Source: Apostichopus japonicus (lineage: Eukaryota; Echinodermata; Holothuroidea; Aspidochirotida; Stichopodidae). From it: 59,500 bases of DNA. This document shows positions 41,669-56,280 of this stretch, piece after piece; the first letter of the stretch is position 1, and every line of letters begins with the position of its first letter. The notes below the pieces were generated by a model that worked only from the letters and a program-made list of their open reading frames with translations, ran no database searches and had not been told where the DNA came from. Location: NCBI RefSeq assembly GCF_037975245.1, contig NC_092563.1, positions 20,601,094 through 20,660,593 on the forward strand, given 5' to 3'. A program made the translations under genes and the position numbers.

Positions 41669-42699
41669 GTTGACGGATATCAGAATATGATGATATATGG
41701 AACAGTTCTGATGACTTAGTTATATTCTGCCTCCATTGGTAAACAGCTTAAGGTGTTTACTAAACTTTAATTACGAGAAAAGTTCGATGGGGAAAACAGC
41801 TTCGGGTGTTCAGTGGCTTTTAATTACAAGAAAATCTCCATGGGAAAACAGCCTTAGCTGTTCACTAAACTAAAATGACAAGAAACTACTGGTCCTCTTC
41901 TCTAACACTGTTGAAATTTTAAGAAAATAGATTGATCTCATGCATAACTATCTCAAACAGCTCGAATTGATCCTTCCTCTCCAGGCTCCTCTTGTACTAT
42001 TAGAAACTCGGCGTTTTGTTTATTCTCCTACCACCAAACCATATTCATTCCATCCCAGAATTCCTTAAATACATCCAATAGTTATAAGAATACATCCCAT
42101 ATTTTAGTAAATGGCTACTCACTCATAATCACTTAAAACCAATCAAACTCAAAGGTTGTTTCATTGAATATTCATATTATGGTTTTTAAGGACTTTCCAT
42201 TAAATATCGTAATTAGCCTTTCAGCTGAAAGCACTATATGGCTTTAATCTACCGTTAGATCAGACACATTGGGAAAAAGGAACACCTCTCAATATGTAGT
42301 TTCCATACACTTATATGGACGTCTTTATATTGTAACTCGTCAGAGGTAAAAGCGTAATCCGGCCATAAAATAAAACTGTGGTGTATAATGTCTACATAAC
42401 TCAAGCAAAACTAAGAATTACATGATTGCCTAATCATAATGACAAGTTGTGCATGCCACTGAACACTTATTTCGCATTTCATTTGGGTAATAAAAGTAGA
42501 AGAATATTTCTCACTTCTAAATTACATATTCTACACGTCTCTAATCGCTTATATTTAGGCCTTAAGGTCACTCTAAGCATCCGTAATGAGCAGTAGCTTC
42601 CGGAAGTGATCAGGGATTGCAGCGCTAGCTGCAGCTCAGTCACTGAATTATTCATATATTGCACGGGATTGACGCTTATGTATTTTGGGTTTTTTTCTC

Positions 42700-42925
42700 A
42701 CCTGAGGGTAGTCTGTGGCTCCGCCTATTTTCTTTAAGACCCCGCCTTTTCTCCAGCTGAGGGCAGCTTGAAATGTCGATCAAATCACATTGTCGATATC
42801 CATTGGCTTAGATATGAAAGTAACGCCTAAGCAATACATATTCATATTACCCGACTATCGATGATATACTGTTTGGCCCGCGAAACTCGAAGGCACCGCA
42901 GTCTGCTGCAAAACAACGTTCTTGT
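42700..42925. promoter_or_regulatory. GC-box/CCAAT-like cluster (unit A), tentative
   Basis: CTCCGCCTATTTTC, CCCCGCCTTTTCTCC and ATTGGCTTAG stand out from the AT-rich surroundings and could be a promoter, but no gene is recognised beside it. Same at 53584-53809. Confidence 0.2.
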
Positions 42926-44860
42926 GCGGATTTAGTGTCAAGTTATTTTACTTGAAATCTATGAAAACTGGACTGGGACAACATTTAACTGCTATTAAGT
43001 AATAACAACTTTTGATATCACTTCTTAACATGTAAATGCTACAAGACAAACGTCGTTAATTCGGTCATTTGCCATCAGTGTAACGGTCTTTACCTTAGCC
43101 TTAGGTAGGCTATCACTGTGAGTGAAACTGTACGTAGTTTACGATTAAAGAAAATAGGCTTAAGGTTATATAATAGAGGGCATTTGTCTTTGTACAATAG
43201 GTCTCTACTTTGGCACCAGGTTAACTAAGTTATGATAGGCTTTTCCAAGTTTGGGTAGCTGAATAGAGAGGTATGCGTCGTTAACATTGGAGTAAAGTAA
43301 GTCAAGGGTTGCAGTTTTCCTGGTTGTACACTTCACATGTTGGTAGTAATACACACTGCTCTTATTAAGGCTATACAATATTTAAAGTCCATTGATGATT
43401 GTAAGAGCATCCGGGGCAGAGGCCTTAAATTCATGAATGACATCAGGAAGTTCCAATGCAGCCGGTTTTGATACGTTGCGATTTGGCACATATATTGTTT
43501 CTTAAAAGACAAATTGGTGCTAGAAATATTGCTTTCAGTCAATAACCAAGGCTTGGACATTATTAAACAGACTGTATGTGACTCAAGTTACCATTACAAG
43601 CCCATCGTTGAGAGAAATCAAACTCTTGGCTCGGACTGAGTCCTGTATGTCACACTGTAATAAAGCCACTAACTCTCCTACACGTACATTGCCAGCTGTG
43701 CTGATATCCTATATTAATAATCCTCCTATCTTTAAGCTTTTTTCGTCCTGTAATTTCACCAAAAGTACCGAGAGGCACTAGCAATAGAATGACGATCAGG
43801 AAAAAATAACTTTGTGTTTTTCTTTCAGAGGTATGAGATTTATCTTATGGAATTAACGTGCAGTATCAAGAAAAAAATAAATCCGAGCAAGATGCTGAAT
43901 GGTATACAACGCCACGAGTAACGTTGTTTATACTTTATACAAGATATATAATCAGAGCCTTACATAGAAAGTCCTGTTTATCACAACAGATTAAATATCA
44001 TGCTTCAATTAATATGTGATATCATTCTGCAATAGCGCCATGACTTATTACAACGTTTCCCGCGTTTGAATGAAAGCAGGAAGATATGAATTTTCCAACT
44101 TTATTCTTAACCAATAAATTTGTACCTTTTACAACTCAGTCTCGGAAAATGAAATTTAAATTTACAAATATCCGTTCAGAAAATGTTTTATGAACTATAG
44201 AAAATTAAGATAGTTAATTATCGCTGTGTAAACTTATTGAAAGAAAATAAACATATTGAACACGTACGTGACACACACACACGCACGCACACACACATAT
44301 CAGAAAATAACATTCATCAATTCTATAACCTCCTTATGCCTACTACGCAGATCGCGACAGCCTTGTACTTCTTTACGTCATCCTTAATAACACACACCCA
44401 TACCTCCAGTAAATTATAAGCAGCTTAACTTTCTTGACATGATCTCAGTCTAACCATCCTTATCGACTTTCTTTGATACTTTGTTATTTTCATCATCCTG
44501 GATTTGATATCCTAAAATTGAAGAAAAAATGTACATGTAAGTTTAAAAAAAAGAAGTTGTTTTCCGCACAAGAATTTTTTTAGCGGAAAGTAATCAGCGG
44601 AAAGTAGGCTACTGTGTGCGGAGAATAACTGTAACCGATCAATACATGTTACATATGTCGCACAGGGAAAGCAACAGGTACATATTTCCCCCCAAACTAC
44701 GATAACAAAGCTTCGGAGGAATTTCAAGCTTGTTCCACATATATATTTTATTAAAGTAAACACAAAATGTTATAAATGTGGAAAAATATGGGAAACTTTT
44801 TTAAATTGTATTGCTATCCTACATACTAACGTTACCCCTATCCACAATAATAAGCTATTT
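42926..44860. other. Unit A right part, nothing recognised
   Basis: AT-rich with a CACACACACGCACG stretch near 44268. Open frames of 60-83 codons on both strands lack recognisable features. Same at 53810-55744. Confidence 0.4.
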
Positions 44861-44972
44861 CTGCCAAAGAAAACTGCTTTACTGCCATGGAGGAAAGGCA
44901 ATTTCTTCTATGGCGGAAGGAGCACATTTTCTATGGCGGAAAGTACCAACGGCCGAATGACACGGCCCCCAG
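44860..44972. mobile_element. TTCCGCCAT element terminus (unit A)
   Basis: Reverse complement begins GGGGGCCGTGTCATTCGGCC and contains TTTCCGCCATAGAAAATGTG, matching the terminus at 14192-14250. Followed by AGTAGGCTAC, which also occurs at 44602-44611 and may be a target duplication. Same at 55744-55856. Confidence 0.55.
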
Positions 44973-45248
44973 TAGGCTACCATCTGGTTTTCACTCTCAC
45001 TTAAACCATGTTAATTTGTATCCGTTTCGATATCACCCCGTATTCCTCTATGCTGTATCTCTATCCCTTTATCCCACCTCGCCAGCCACATTTATATAGT
45101 CATTATTAAAAAAAAGTATTCTGAGAAAGGATCCTGAAACTTAATTCACCCAACCACCCCCTCTGTAAAAGTAATATATAGGCCTTATATCTGACAGTTA
45201 AACCATGTTTCCTTGTATTTGTTTCGATATCACCCCGTATTATACCCA

Positions 45249-45300
45249 CTGGCGGATCCAAGGGGGGGCCAAGGGGGGCATGGCCCCCCCAAAGGTGAGC
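45249..45300. repeat. hAT-like terminus, G/C palindrome (unit A)
   Basis: CACTGGCGGATCCAAGG followed by GGGGGGCCAAGGGGGGCATG and its complement CCCCCCC. Only one end seen; same at 56133-56184. Related to the end at 11842-11858. Confidence 0.5.
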
Positions 45301-48183
45301 CAAAAAGTGTTTCCGAACATTCGCTAAATCATATGATTGGAAATTAAAAAAATCGAGAGGAATAGCAGTGGTAGACTAGTCTAAACCTTTTCGTTTCCGG
45401 TGGTTTTTTCCCTTCACATTAATGTTCATTGATTGTTCTCTCTTATTATTATAAGAGTTATGAGGTGTTTTCTCTTTCAAGAATTTTCTTTTCACTTAGA
45501 CATAATTTCTTGTTTCTTGGATTCAAATGTATCCGTTTGGACTATAGGGATTTTTGTCAGAACAATTCAACACACACACACAAAACCCCCCCCCCCCAAA
45601 AAAAAAAAAGAAAAAAAAAAGAAAGAAAGAAAAACAGGTTCACCGGCATATCTCTTGTTTAATAACTTGATTGATTGTGTGTAATCCAGTGACCTTTTTC
45701 ATCAATAGACAATTACCATATGTTATGGTATCATTCCACACAAACAAAAAGGTATACTAACGTCAACTTCCATTTTCTGCAATTCTTAACCCAGGGCAAT
45801 TAATTGCTTCTTGTATGTTGGCCTTTTTTTTGCCTGTTATATCTAAACTTGTATTCCAAAATGAAGATGTTTGGAAGATTGATTGTTCTTCCATATGGAT
45901 ATATTGTTTAAGTTGGTATAAACAATAGTATTTAATCTAATCATTTCACTAAAATATGAGTGACTGGTTCGTAAAAAGTCATGAATTTCGTACGTTTTTG
46001 GAGGTTTCTCTTTTGCCTGTTGTATGTATGTATGTGTGTAAGTTTTCAATATACACCGGGTGGGGGTACAACAACATATAAATATTTTATAACAACGGTT
46101 AAAACCAGGTTGTATGTGATGATTCTCATGATATATGTTTTGGGAGGTTTGCAACTAATGTATTTGATGTCAGCATATATCGGTCTAAAACTATTTAAAT
46201 TTCGTGTCAATGTATATTTTGTGTCAACCTATAGTTATTTCAAAATAGCTATCCTTATCCGTTGTGCAAAATATATGTATTTGGTGTCACACAGATTTGT
46301 ATGTTGATCTCATTAATTTCACAAACGTTTCCATATCAGTGTACTTGAGGTGAGTAGGAGGTGAGTGAGAGGTGGATGGTGAGGGTAAGGGGGGGGGGGG
46401 AGGTTGTTGCGCATAACGGCTAGTTCTTTGCCATTGGAATAAATGGGTTATTTTGCTCTTTTTGGCTGCACATTAACGGACGGGTAAAATCCATGTCTTC
46501 TCTTGCTTTTCATATATCTGGGCGGGGGGGGGGGGGACTCACTAGGAGAGTCACCAGAGCCCAAAGACATGATTATGGCGATTGTAGCTAAGCATAACAG
46601 TTCTTATCAAATGTATTATAGATCACACAGAATGATCATATCGCTGGTTACTTTCAGATTGTCTGTTCAATGAACGTCCACGACAAACAGTGACATTATT
46701 ATGGTATCAGGATTTCATGGGCTTTCCATCATGTTTTATGTATGTATTGATGTCTTTGACTGACTTGAGCTCATCCCCAGAACACATCATAGTAACTGGA
46801 TGTTAATATATCAAAATCCCGATAATGTACAGTTTATGTATCTATCCTCACTTCTTGCTCTCATTAAATACACAAACAATTGCAAAGGTTATCAACCGAT
46901 ATACATCGACCAGTAAGCCTTCCGATATTCAAATGTGAAATGTTTGACAATTCATGGGCGTCAGTGCGGGGAAGAGGTGGGGGTAGGGGGTGGGGAGTGG
47001 GGATTCTGATGGAAAATCAAAGCAGTAAAATATCAAAAGAACCAAACAATGCACTCTTTCGTTAAAAGTACACGTTTCACTTTGTTAAAACAACGCAAAG
47101 GATAATAAAGAGTTACTGAATCGTAAAATTATAATCACATATCCGTATAAGTATCTAATTACAAATCAGTTTTTTTACACCGATTGAAAGTGATCCACCA
47201 TAAAGTGTATAAACTTTACAATAAGGATTATGAAATCGCAGCTATATATACATGAAGCCAAGGTTACTTCGATAGATCGATGACATGCTATGCTGATTCT
47301 CCAATGTATAGAACTACCAGCATTTTCAAAACTTCGTACCAGGAAACGGTTCGTGTAATCAGAGCTACAACTCCGTTTCTCAAAGTAACAAGGAGATGAT
47401 ACAAGACACCATAAAATGACAAGAAACAAGTAAACTCTTGACCCGAATAAGTGATACCGTATTGACTATAGATTTAGTTGGTAACAAAGGAGACTAATAA
47501 CGCATAAAGTTACGAAAGTATAATCTACATCTATTATATTTCCTGTTTCTAATTTGTAACAATCATAAGTTAAACAAATACCTATTGTATTCATTTGAAA
47601 GGCTAACTGATGAATTATAGTTCAAATATATCTAGACGGGTTTGCAACGTGAAAACTTATTTATTTTGAAGGATCTCTTTGCTAAGAAGGTACATATCTT
47701 TTACGCCCTACATATATCGAGGCGCAACTAAAACTGTAGAAAAGTTATAAATTAGGTTGAAGAGACTAGGATAGTTACCCACTAAAATTCAGTTGATGGT
47801 TATGTACATCAAAGATAAAATGAAATACATAGGTTAGTACAAACAAAGAACAATTTTCTTATCGTGTTATATTTTGTCTCAAATTTATATATCTGCAGTA
47901 TGATTACAATGCATGTGCCTTTTTAACTTACATTCTGAAGGTTTATAGACAATAACAGTCATAGCGTAGTTTTTTCCCTTATATATACCAAATTTTTTAC
48001 CCAAGTGCAAACGTCATTATATAGAAGCAATATAATTTCTGGTAAATTTATCAATGTTTGAACAAAAAGTTGTTTTTCTGAGATAAAAGTCAGGTTTAAC
48101 TAGTTCGTAGAAACCCTAAATGTTTCCTATCCTCTTGTTGGCAAATTTCTGTGTACTTCCGTTACATTTGACCTGTTTTAAAT

Positions 48184-50614
48184 ATAAAATAACAATACAA
48201 ATAAAACAAACCTGTAAGCAAACTGCTTATCTACTTATGAGCCTGTGTAAGAGAATGTGTAAAAGTAAGTGACGTTTTGATCCTAGCAGGATCTTCTCAG
48301 AGGCTAAATGACAAGTAACGTAAACTACAAGGGACAACATACAAGCACACAAAATACAGATAGGTAAATGAGCAAGGTAAACACAAAAGAGATCGATGTA
48401 AGAGGATAAGTTGACAAAGGGTGGAGAGAAGAAAGAAAAGAAAGGAACTAATAGGGGGAAGAGGAATACACTTTAGAAGGACAAAGAGAAGGTAAGGGAG
48501 GAAATAAGCTGCAGAAGGACGAAGACATGAAAGTGTGGAGAAAAGAGTTGGGAGAGAGCTAAGATAAGAGGGAGACAGAGGGAGAACAAGAGGGTGGGAG
48601 CAGAAGAGAGGTTAGGCATGTCCTTCCTGAATGTTGAGCCCATGAGGTTGAATGGTGCAAAGGCGTTGCATCCACATTCCTTCTCTCTCTCTGCTGAGTC
48701 GTACTAGGCCAGGACGGCTACCTAAGATTTCCATCCCATGTAGGGACATGTCAATAATGGTATGGTTGGGAAGGAAGCAGGACACTTCGCCCAACAACCA
48801 TTTCGCCCAACTGCCATTTCGCCCAACCTTACCATTTCGCCCAACCAGCCTGGTCATTTCGCCCAACCAGCCTGGTCATTTCGCCCAACCAGCATGGTCA
48901 TTTCGCCCAACCAGCCTGGTCATTTCGCCCAACCTTGATTAAATATGATACTTGAAAAGTAAACGTTGGGGGTTAGGTTTGATAGTAAACGTTCGAATAT
49001 TAAGGAATATTAAGGAAACTTGAAGTCCTTTTCTTTGTATAACTTTAGTAAGGAAACGTTACAGAATACGAACCGAATATTAAGGAATCTTGAGGATGGA
49101 TCAGTGTTTTAGGGGTTAGGTTTGATAGGTTTGATAGTAAACGGTCGGGAATTGTTAACGTTACGGGATACGAACCGAGTATTAAGGAAACTTGAAGTCG
49201 TGGTTAAATTGATTAGGCCTACATATGTGATTACATATGTGGTTACATTGATAAATATTACGGACGGGTTTTATATATATATTGTTTTTCACTTAACGTT
49301 CCGGAATTGTTAGTCAGTAGGATGGACCAGTATTTTAGGGGTTAGGTTCCTCAAATATGCAAACGGCTCTTCTTAGGGCCACTTAATGCTCCAGAAAAAG
49401 ACAACTATTCAGTTCCTCAAACATGCCGATTCTCCTTTGTTTTTATAATAACATAACTTCCATATAATAATAATAATAATAATATAACTACCAATAATAT
49501 AACCCAAAATAAATCAAATTGAACTAGTGAAATAGAAACGGTTATATTATTCCACAACGGTTCCCCTTTGTTTGTATAATATTATAACTTCCAAAAAGTA
49601 ACAATATAACTTCCAATAATTTAACCCAAAATAAATAAAATTGAATTAGTGAAATAGAAACGGTTATATTATTCCACACCGATTCCCCTTTGTTTATATA
49701 ATAATATAACTTCCATATAATAATAATAATAATATAACTACCAATAATATAACCCAAAATAAATCAAATTGAACTATTGAAATAGAAACGGTTATATTAT
49801 TCCACACCGATTCCCCTTTGTTTGTATAATAATATAACTTCCATTGTATGCGTAAACGCCTAAAGTAGTGTAATCCTCCCATTATACCCGAAATAACTGC
49901 TCAGACTCCGATCGATATCGAGCGGACTTCACTTTATTTACCTATTACGAAGTAACCTTACCCAAAATAAATCAAATTGAACTGGTGAAATAGAAAAAGT
50001 AATATTATTCTGACTGAATATTAGTAAAAATAAGGTTGGGCGAAATGACCAACACGGTTGGGCGAAATGACCAACACGGTTGGGCGAACTGACCATGCTG
50101 GTTGGGCGAAATGACCAACGCGGTTGGGCGAAATGACCAGGCTGGTTGGGCGAAATGGCAGTTGGGCGAAATGGTTGTTGGGCGAAGTGACTCGCAAGCT
50201 TAAGCGTTGGGAAGGTTAAAGTGTTCTCCAACCGGGGTCTCGCACTTCATGGTGTTGACTGTGGATAAGTGACCATAGAACCGCTTATAGAAGGTGGGTT
50301 TGGTTTCACTAACATACTGGATGCCGCAACTCTACAAGAGATCAGATAGATGACATTATAGGTTGTGCAAGTGATGTGACCCATTGCGTGAGTTGTGCGT
50401 GAGTTGGGTGCTGTAGCTTGTAATGGAATTGGATTCAACAATGTGGTGGCTGCAGAGGGTGCATCTCGAAGTACGATCACATTTGAAAGTACCATGCTGA
50501 ATATGTGTAGGGTTAGACGTTAGAAATGGAACAACAGCACGCACTATAAGGTCCCGTAGGTTGCGTGGACGTCTGTAGGCAATTAATGAGTTTTTCAGAG
50601 ACGGCTCGTTAGAG
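48184..50614 (-). mobile_element. Penelope-like element copy 3 (unit B), interrupted
   Basis: Direct duplicate of the copy at 37300-39730 with the same frameshift, same hammerhead-like remnant (48270-48304) and same insertion. The shared insertion shows the duplication happened after it. Confidence 0.82.
48775..50205. mobile_element. Foldback-like element (unit B)
   Basis: Duplicate of 37891-39321 with the same flanking GTTGGGAAGG repeats (48765-48774, 50206-50215). It differs by at least one substitution (about 49601). Confidence 0.82.
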
Positions 50615-51964
50615 TCTATCTAAAGTAAGGACAATGTTGCCGTTGTTCGTGGTGATTTGCTGAAGAGGACGAAGATTTTGGTGAAATATAAACATCCAAA
50701 AGGAGCTTGTCGTCGCAATCTATTTCTTTTTTACTACAATGATTGCCGATGTAGATGATCTGGATAGGGAGCGGACTCTCTTGGATGGCTTCATGCACAC
50801 TTATGGCACTATTGCCCTGTTAATAAGTTTTTTTTAAATATTTTTTTTTTTATAAATTATATGTATGACAAATGAAAGAGGAATTGTTAGAGCAAATACG
50901 ACGAAGACGAAGTGCTTGACTTTAGGCAATTCCAGACTTGCAGTGGCGGGCATTGCAGCTAGAAGAATGTAGATACTGTTGTACTAACCTGGTATTTTTG
51001 TACACAACATTTTGATGCTTGATTTTTATTATTCTTAGAACAGTACTACACAAACAACATATTTTCAGTTTATGCCAATACATGTCCTTTTACATTACTG
51101 TATTACTATAGTAGTAAATAACAAGAGGTGGCTGTAGTAGATGTAGATATATCTATGTACTTATAATGTAGTCTACTTATACCACCGTGGGGTCCGTGGC
51201 ACTAACCTGTAATAGTAATAGCTATAACGCAATCTCGTGAACTGATGGCGATGTTTGTGAATTTCGTGAGATCAAATGTTGAACAGCGCCCATGACAACC
51301 ACGTAGGTTTAGACAATAACGGAACTTCAGATAGCAACGACAGTTTAAACCTCAACGTAAGTTTAGACATCGACGTGAGTTTAGGCACCAACGTGCGTCC
51401 TGAAACTCACTTGTTCATGGTCAGTAGTAGCTTTTGTATCAAAGAGGTTAATTTCACGTTTTAATGTATAAGAGTGCTTATAAATTTAGTTGGACTGGGC
51501 GCAACTGAATAACTTACATGCTGCAAATGCTGTATATAGGCATTCAATATGGTAACATCAATATTAATGCGGATCTACTCCCATATAAAGAAAGACCACA
51601 GTATCAAAACTTAAAATGTGCTTTGGAATCAAATTAATAGTATAATTATGAAGAAGTGAGTGTGAAACAAAATTTAGGAAGGAAATATTGAATATATTCA
51701 CATTGTGCAAAACAACAAATGTTACATCAATAACATTTGCGGTTTGAATTATATTTTGGTGGTTTGGTATGAATGCTCAGAGTCTCGGTCTCAAGAAGGG
51801 CTGTTCGTCTCGGGGGACGGTGGTGGGGGCGTGGTCATCACTGGGCGTCTTCACTTCCGGTACCAAACAGGGACGTAGAGTTAAAATAGTAATTGATACA
51901 GTTCCATCAAGACGGAAAATCAAACAACACAGAGGGGTGTCCCACTATCAATGGGGTTGACGGA

Positions 51965-52552
51965 CTGACCACACAGGCATTTGGGCATTGCCCGGTGGGC
52001 CGGTGGCCCGTTGGGCCGGTGGGCTGGGGAGCTTGGTAAAAATTACAGCCCATTTTAACACTATAGTTAATAGAATACAGATGGGCTGTGTAGAAATATA
52101 TTTTTAACTGTGGGAATCAGCTCATGAAATCGGCAATGTTAGTTAGTCTATTAGTTCGTAACAAAAGAACGTGCTTTTGTCAACCCGTCCGTGTTAATGG
52201 ATGTTATTAAGGTTTAAAAAAATCAAGCATGTTGTCACAAAATGCTTGAAAAACTTAATAAAATCCAGTCTAAAACATATATTTTTGTCTATTTTTGTTC
52301 ACGTTTTTAACTTTCCTCAGTTAATCAAGTGTTGCCTCTGGAAAATTATTTTGGGGTAATTTTTAAATGATTATTGTAACATACTACTACATTGAGAAAT
52401 ATAGCATCATTTTGCATCTATAGGACACCCCCTCCCCTTAGAACCCCTCCACCAGGACGGCGATAATTATTATGTAAATAGCATATCATATGAATAATGG
52501 GCCGGTCTAGGTGGAAAATGCCTGGGTCGGTTTTAAGACCCAGTCCGCCTTT
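51965..52552. mobile_element. Candidate hAT-like repeat (unit B)
   Basis: Duplicate of 41081-41668 with the same 9-bp flanking repeat. Confidence 0.6.
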
Positions 52553-55500
52553 GTTGACGGATATCAGAATATGATGATATATGGAACAGTTCTGATGACT
52601 TAGTTATATTCTGCCTCCATTGGTAAACAGCTTAAGGTGTTTACTAAACTTTAATTACGAGAAAAGTTCGATGGGGAAAACAGCTTCGGGTGTTCAGTGG
52701 CTTTTAATTACAAGAAAATCTCCATGGGAAAACAGCCTTAGCTGTTCACTAAACTAAAATGACAAGAAACTACTGGTCCTCTTCTCTAACACTGTTGAAA
52801 TTTTAAGAAAATAGATTGATCTCATGCATAACTATCTCAAACAGCTCGAATTGATCCTTCCTCTCCAGGCTCCTCTTGTACTATTAGAAACTCGGCGTTT
52901 TGTTTATTCTCCTACCACCAAACCATATTCATTCCATCCCAGAATTCCTTAAATACATCCAATAGTTATAAGAATACATCCCATATTTTAGTAAATGGCT
53001 ACTCACTCATAATCACTTAAAACCAATCAAACTCAAAGGTTGTTTCATTGAATATTCATATTATGGTTTTTAAGGACTTTCCATTAAATATCGTAATTAG
53101 CCTTTCAGCTGAAAGCACTATATGGCTTTAATCTACCGTTAGATCAGACACATTGGGAAAAAGGAACACCTCTCAATATGTAGTTTCCATACACTTATAT
53201 GGACGTCTTTATATTGTAACTCGTCAGAGGTAAAAGCGTAATCCGGCCATAAAATAAAACTGTGGTGTATAATGTCTACATAACTCAAGCAAAACTAAGA
53301 ATTACATGATTGCCTAATCATAATGACAAGTTGTGCATGCCACTGAACACTTATTTCGCATTTCATTTGGGTAATAAAAGTAGAAGAATATTTCTCACTT
53401 CTAAATTACATATTCTACACGTCTCTAATCGCTTATATTTAGGCCTTAAGGTCACTCTAAGCATCCGTAATGAGCAGTAGCTTCCGGAAGTGATCAGGGA
53501 TTGCAGCGCTAGCTGCAGCTCAGTCACTGAATTATTCATATATTGCACGGGATTGACGCTTATGTATTTTGGGTTTTTTTCTCACCTGAGGGTAGTCTGT
53601 GGCTCCGCCTATTTTCTTTAAGACCCCGCCTTTTCTCCAGCTGAGGGCAGCTTGAAATGTCGATCAAATCACATTGTCGATATCCATTGGCTTAGATATG
53701 AAAGTAACGCCTAAGCAATACATATTCATATTACCCGACTATCGATGATATACTGTTTGGCCCGCGAAACTCGAAGGCACCGCAGTCTGCTGCAAAACAA
53801 CGTTCTTGTGCGGATTTAGTGTCAAGTTATTTTACTTGAAATCTATGAAAACTGGACTGGGACAACATTTAACTGCTATTAAGTAATAACAACTTTTGAT
53901 ATCACTTCTTAACATGTAAATGCTACAAGACAAACGTCGTTAATTCGGTCATTTGCCATCAGTGTAACGGTCTTTACCTTAGCCTTAGGTAGGCTATCAC
54001 TGTGAGTGAAACTGTACGTAGTTTACGATTAAAGAAAATAGGCTTAAGGTTATATAATAGAGGGCATTTGTCTTTGTACAATAGGTCTCTACTTTGGCAC
54101 CAGGTTAACTAAGTTATGATAGGCTTTTCCAAGTTTGGGTAGCTGAATAGAGAGGTATGCGTCGTTAACATTGGAGTAAAGTAAGTCAAGGGTTGCAGTT
54201 TTCCTGGTTGTACACTTCACATGTTGGTAGTAATACACACTGCTCTTATTAAGGCTATACAATATTTAAAGTCCATTGATGATTGTAAGAGCATCCGGGG
54301 CAGAGGCCTTAAATTCATGAATGACATCAGGAAGTTCCAATGCAGCCGGTTTTGATACGTTGCGATTTGGCACATATATTGTTTCTTAAAAGACAAATTG
54401 GTGCTAGAAATATTGCTTTCAGTCAATAACCAAGGCTTGGACATTATTAAACAGACTGTATGTGACTCAAGTTACCATTACAAGCCCATCGTTGAGAGAA
54501 ATCAAACTCTTGGCTCGGACTGAGTCCTGTATGTCACACTGTAATAAAGCCACTAACTCTCCTACACGTACATTGCCAGCTGTGCTGATATCCTATATTA
54601 ATAATCCTCCTATCTTTAAGCTTTTTTCGTCCTGTAATTTCACCAAAAGTACCGAGAGGCACTAGCAATAGAATGACGATCAGGAAAAAATAACTTTGTG
54701 TTTTTCTTTCAGAGGTATGAGATTTATCTTATGGAATTAACGTGCAGTATCAAGAAAAAAATAAATCCGAGCAAGATGCTGAATGGTATACAACGCCACG
54801 AGTAACGTTGTTTATACTTTATACAAGATATATAATCAGAGCCTTACATAGAAAGTCCTGTTTATCACAACAGATTAAATATCATGCTTCAATTAATATG
54901 TGATATCATTCTGCAATAGCGCCATGACTTATTACAACGTTTCCCGCGTTTGAATGAAAGCAGGAAGATATGAATTTTCCAACTTTATTCTTAACCAATA
55001 AATTTGTACCTTTTACAACTCAGTCTCGGAAAATGAAATTTAAATTTACAAATATCCGTTCAGAAAATGTTTTATGAACTATAGAAAATTAAGATAGTTA
55101 ATTATCGCTGTGTAAACTTATTGAAAGAAAATAAACATATTGAACACGTACGTGACACACACACACGCACGCACACACACATATCAGAAAATAACATTCA
55201 TCAATTCTATAACCTCCTTATGCCTACTACGCAGATCGCGACAGCCTTGTACTTCTTTACGTCATCCTTAATAACACACACCCATACCTCCAGTAAATTA
55301 TAAGCAGCTTAACTTTCTTGACATGATCTCAGTCTAACCATCCTTATCGACTTTCTTTGATACTTTGTTATTTTCATCATCCTGGATTTGATATCCTAAA
55401 ATTGAAGAAAAAATGTACATGTAAGTTTAAAAAAAAGAAGTTGTTTTCCGCACAAGAATTTTTTTAGCGGAAAGTAATCAGCGGAAAGTAGGCTACTGTG

Positions 55501-55743
55501 TGCGGAGAATAACTGTAACCGATCAATACATGTTACATATGTCGCACAGGGAAAGCAACAGGTACATATTTCCCCCCAAACTACGATAACAAAGCTTCGG
55601 AGGAATTTCAAGCTTGTTCCACATATATATTTTATTAAAGTAAACACAAAATGTTATAAATGTGGAAAAATATGGGAAACTTTTTTAAATTGTATTGCTA
55701 TCCTACATACTAACGTTACCCCTATCCACAATAATAAGCTATT

Positions 55744-55856
55744 TCTGCCAAAGAAAACTGCTTTACTGCCATGGAGGAAAGGCAATTTCTTCTATGGCGG
55801 AAGGAGCACATTTTCTATGGCGGAAAGTACCAACGGCCGAATGACACGGCCCCCAG
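55744..55856. mobile_element. TTCCGCCAT element terminus (unit B)
   Basis: Duplicate of 44860-44972. Confidence 0.55.
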
Positions 55857-56280
55857 TAGGCTACCATCTGGTTTTCACTCTCACTTAAACCATGTTAATT
55901 TGTATCCGTTTCGATATCACCCCGTATTCCTCTATGCTGTATCTCTATCCCTTTATCCCACCTCGCCAGCCACATTTATATAGTCATTATTAAAAAAAAG
56001 TATTCTGAGAAAGGATCCTGAAACTTAATTCACCCAACCACCCCCTCTGTAAAAGTAATATATAGGCCTTATATCTGACAGTTAAACCATGTTTCCTTGT
56101 ATTTGTTTCGATATCACCCCGTATTATACCCACTGGCGGATCCAAGGGGGGGCCAAGGGGGGCATGGCCCCCCCAAAGGTGAGCCAAAAAGTGTTTCCGA
56201 ACATTCGCTAAATCATATGATTGGAAATTAAAAAAATCGAGAGGAATAGCAGTGGTAGACTAGTCTAAACCTTTTCGTTT

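Larger units (their letters stand above)
34514..45396. repeat. Tandem segmental duplication, unit A (10.88 kb)
   Basis: Starts at CCGGTGGTTTTTTCCC, 38 bp after the P450 stop, and is repeated directly by unit B at an offset of 10883-10884 bp. Seen differences are homopolymer lengths (for example the C run at 34704 versus 45587 and G runs at 35509 and 35641) and a substitution at about 38717 (AAAAAATAAC versus AAAAAGTAAC). Unit junctions show no repeats or target duplications longer than a few bases. Confidence 0.97.
45397..56280. repeat. Tandem segmental duplication, unit B (10.88 kb)
   Basis: Second direct copy, contiguous with unit A. Ends at CCTTTTCGTTT; beyond it the sequence (TCTGGTTTAAAA) no longer matches the start of a unit. 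All open frames in it duplicate those of unit A. No host gene is recognised in either unit. Confidence 0.97.

Noticed and set aside
34514-45396. Unit A as a giant transposon
   Set aside because: No terminal inverted repeats, LTRs or target duplication at the unit edges; contents are unrelated nested repeats.
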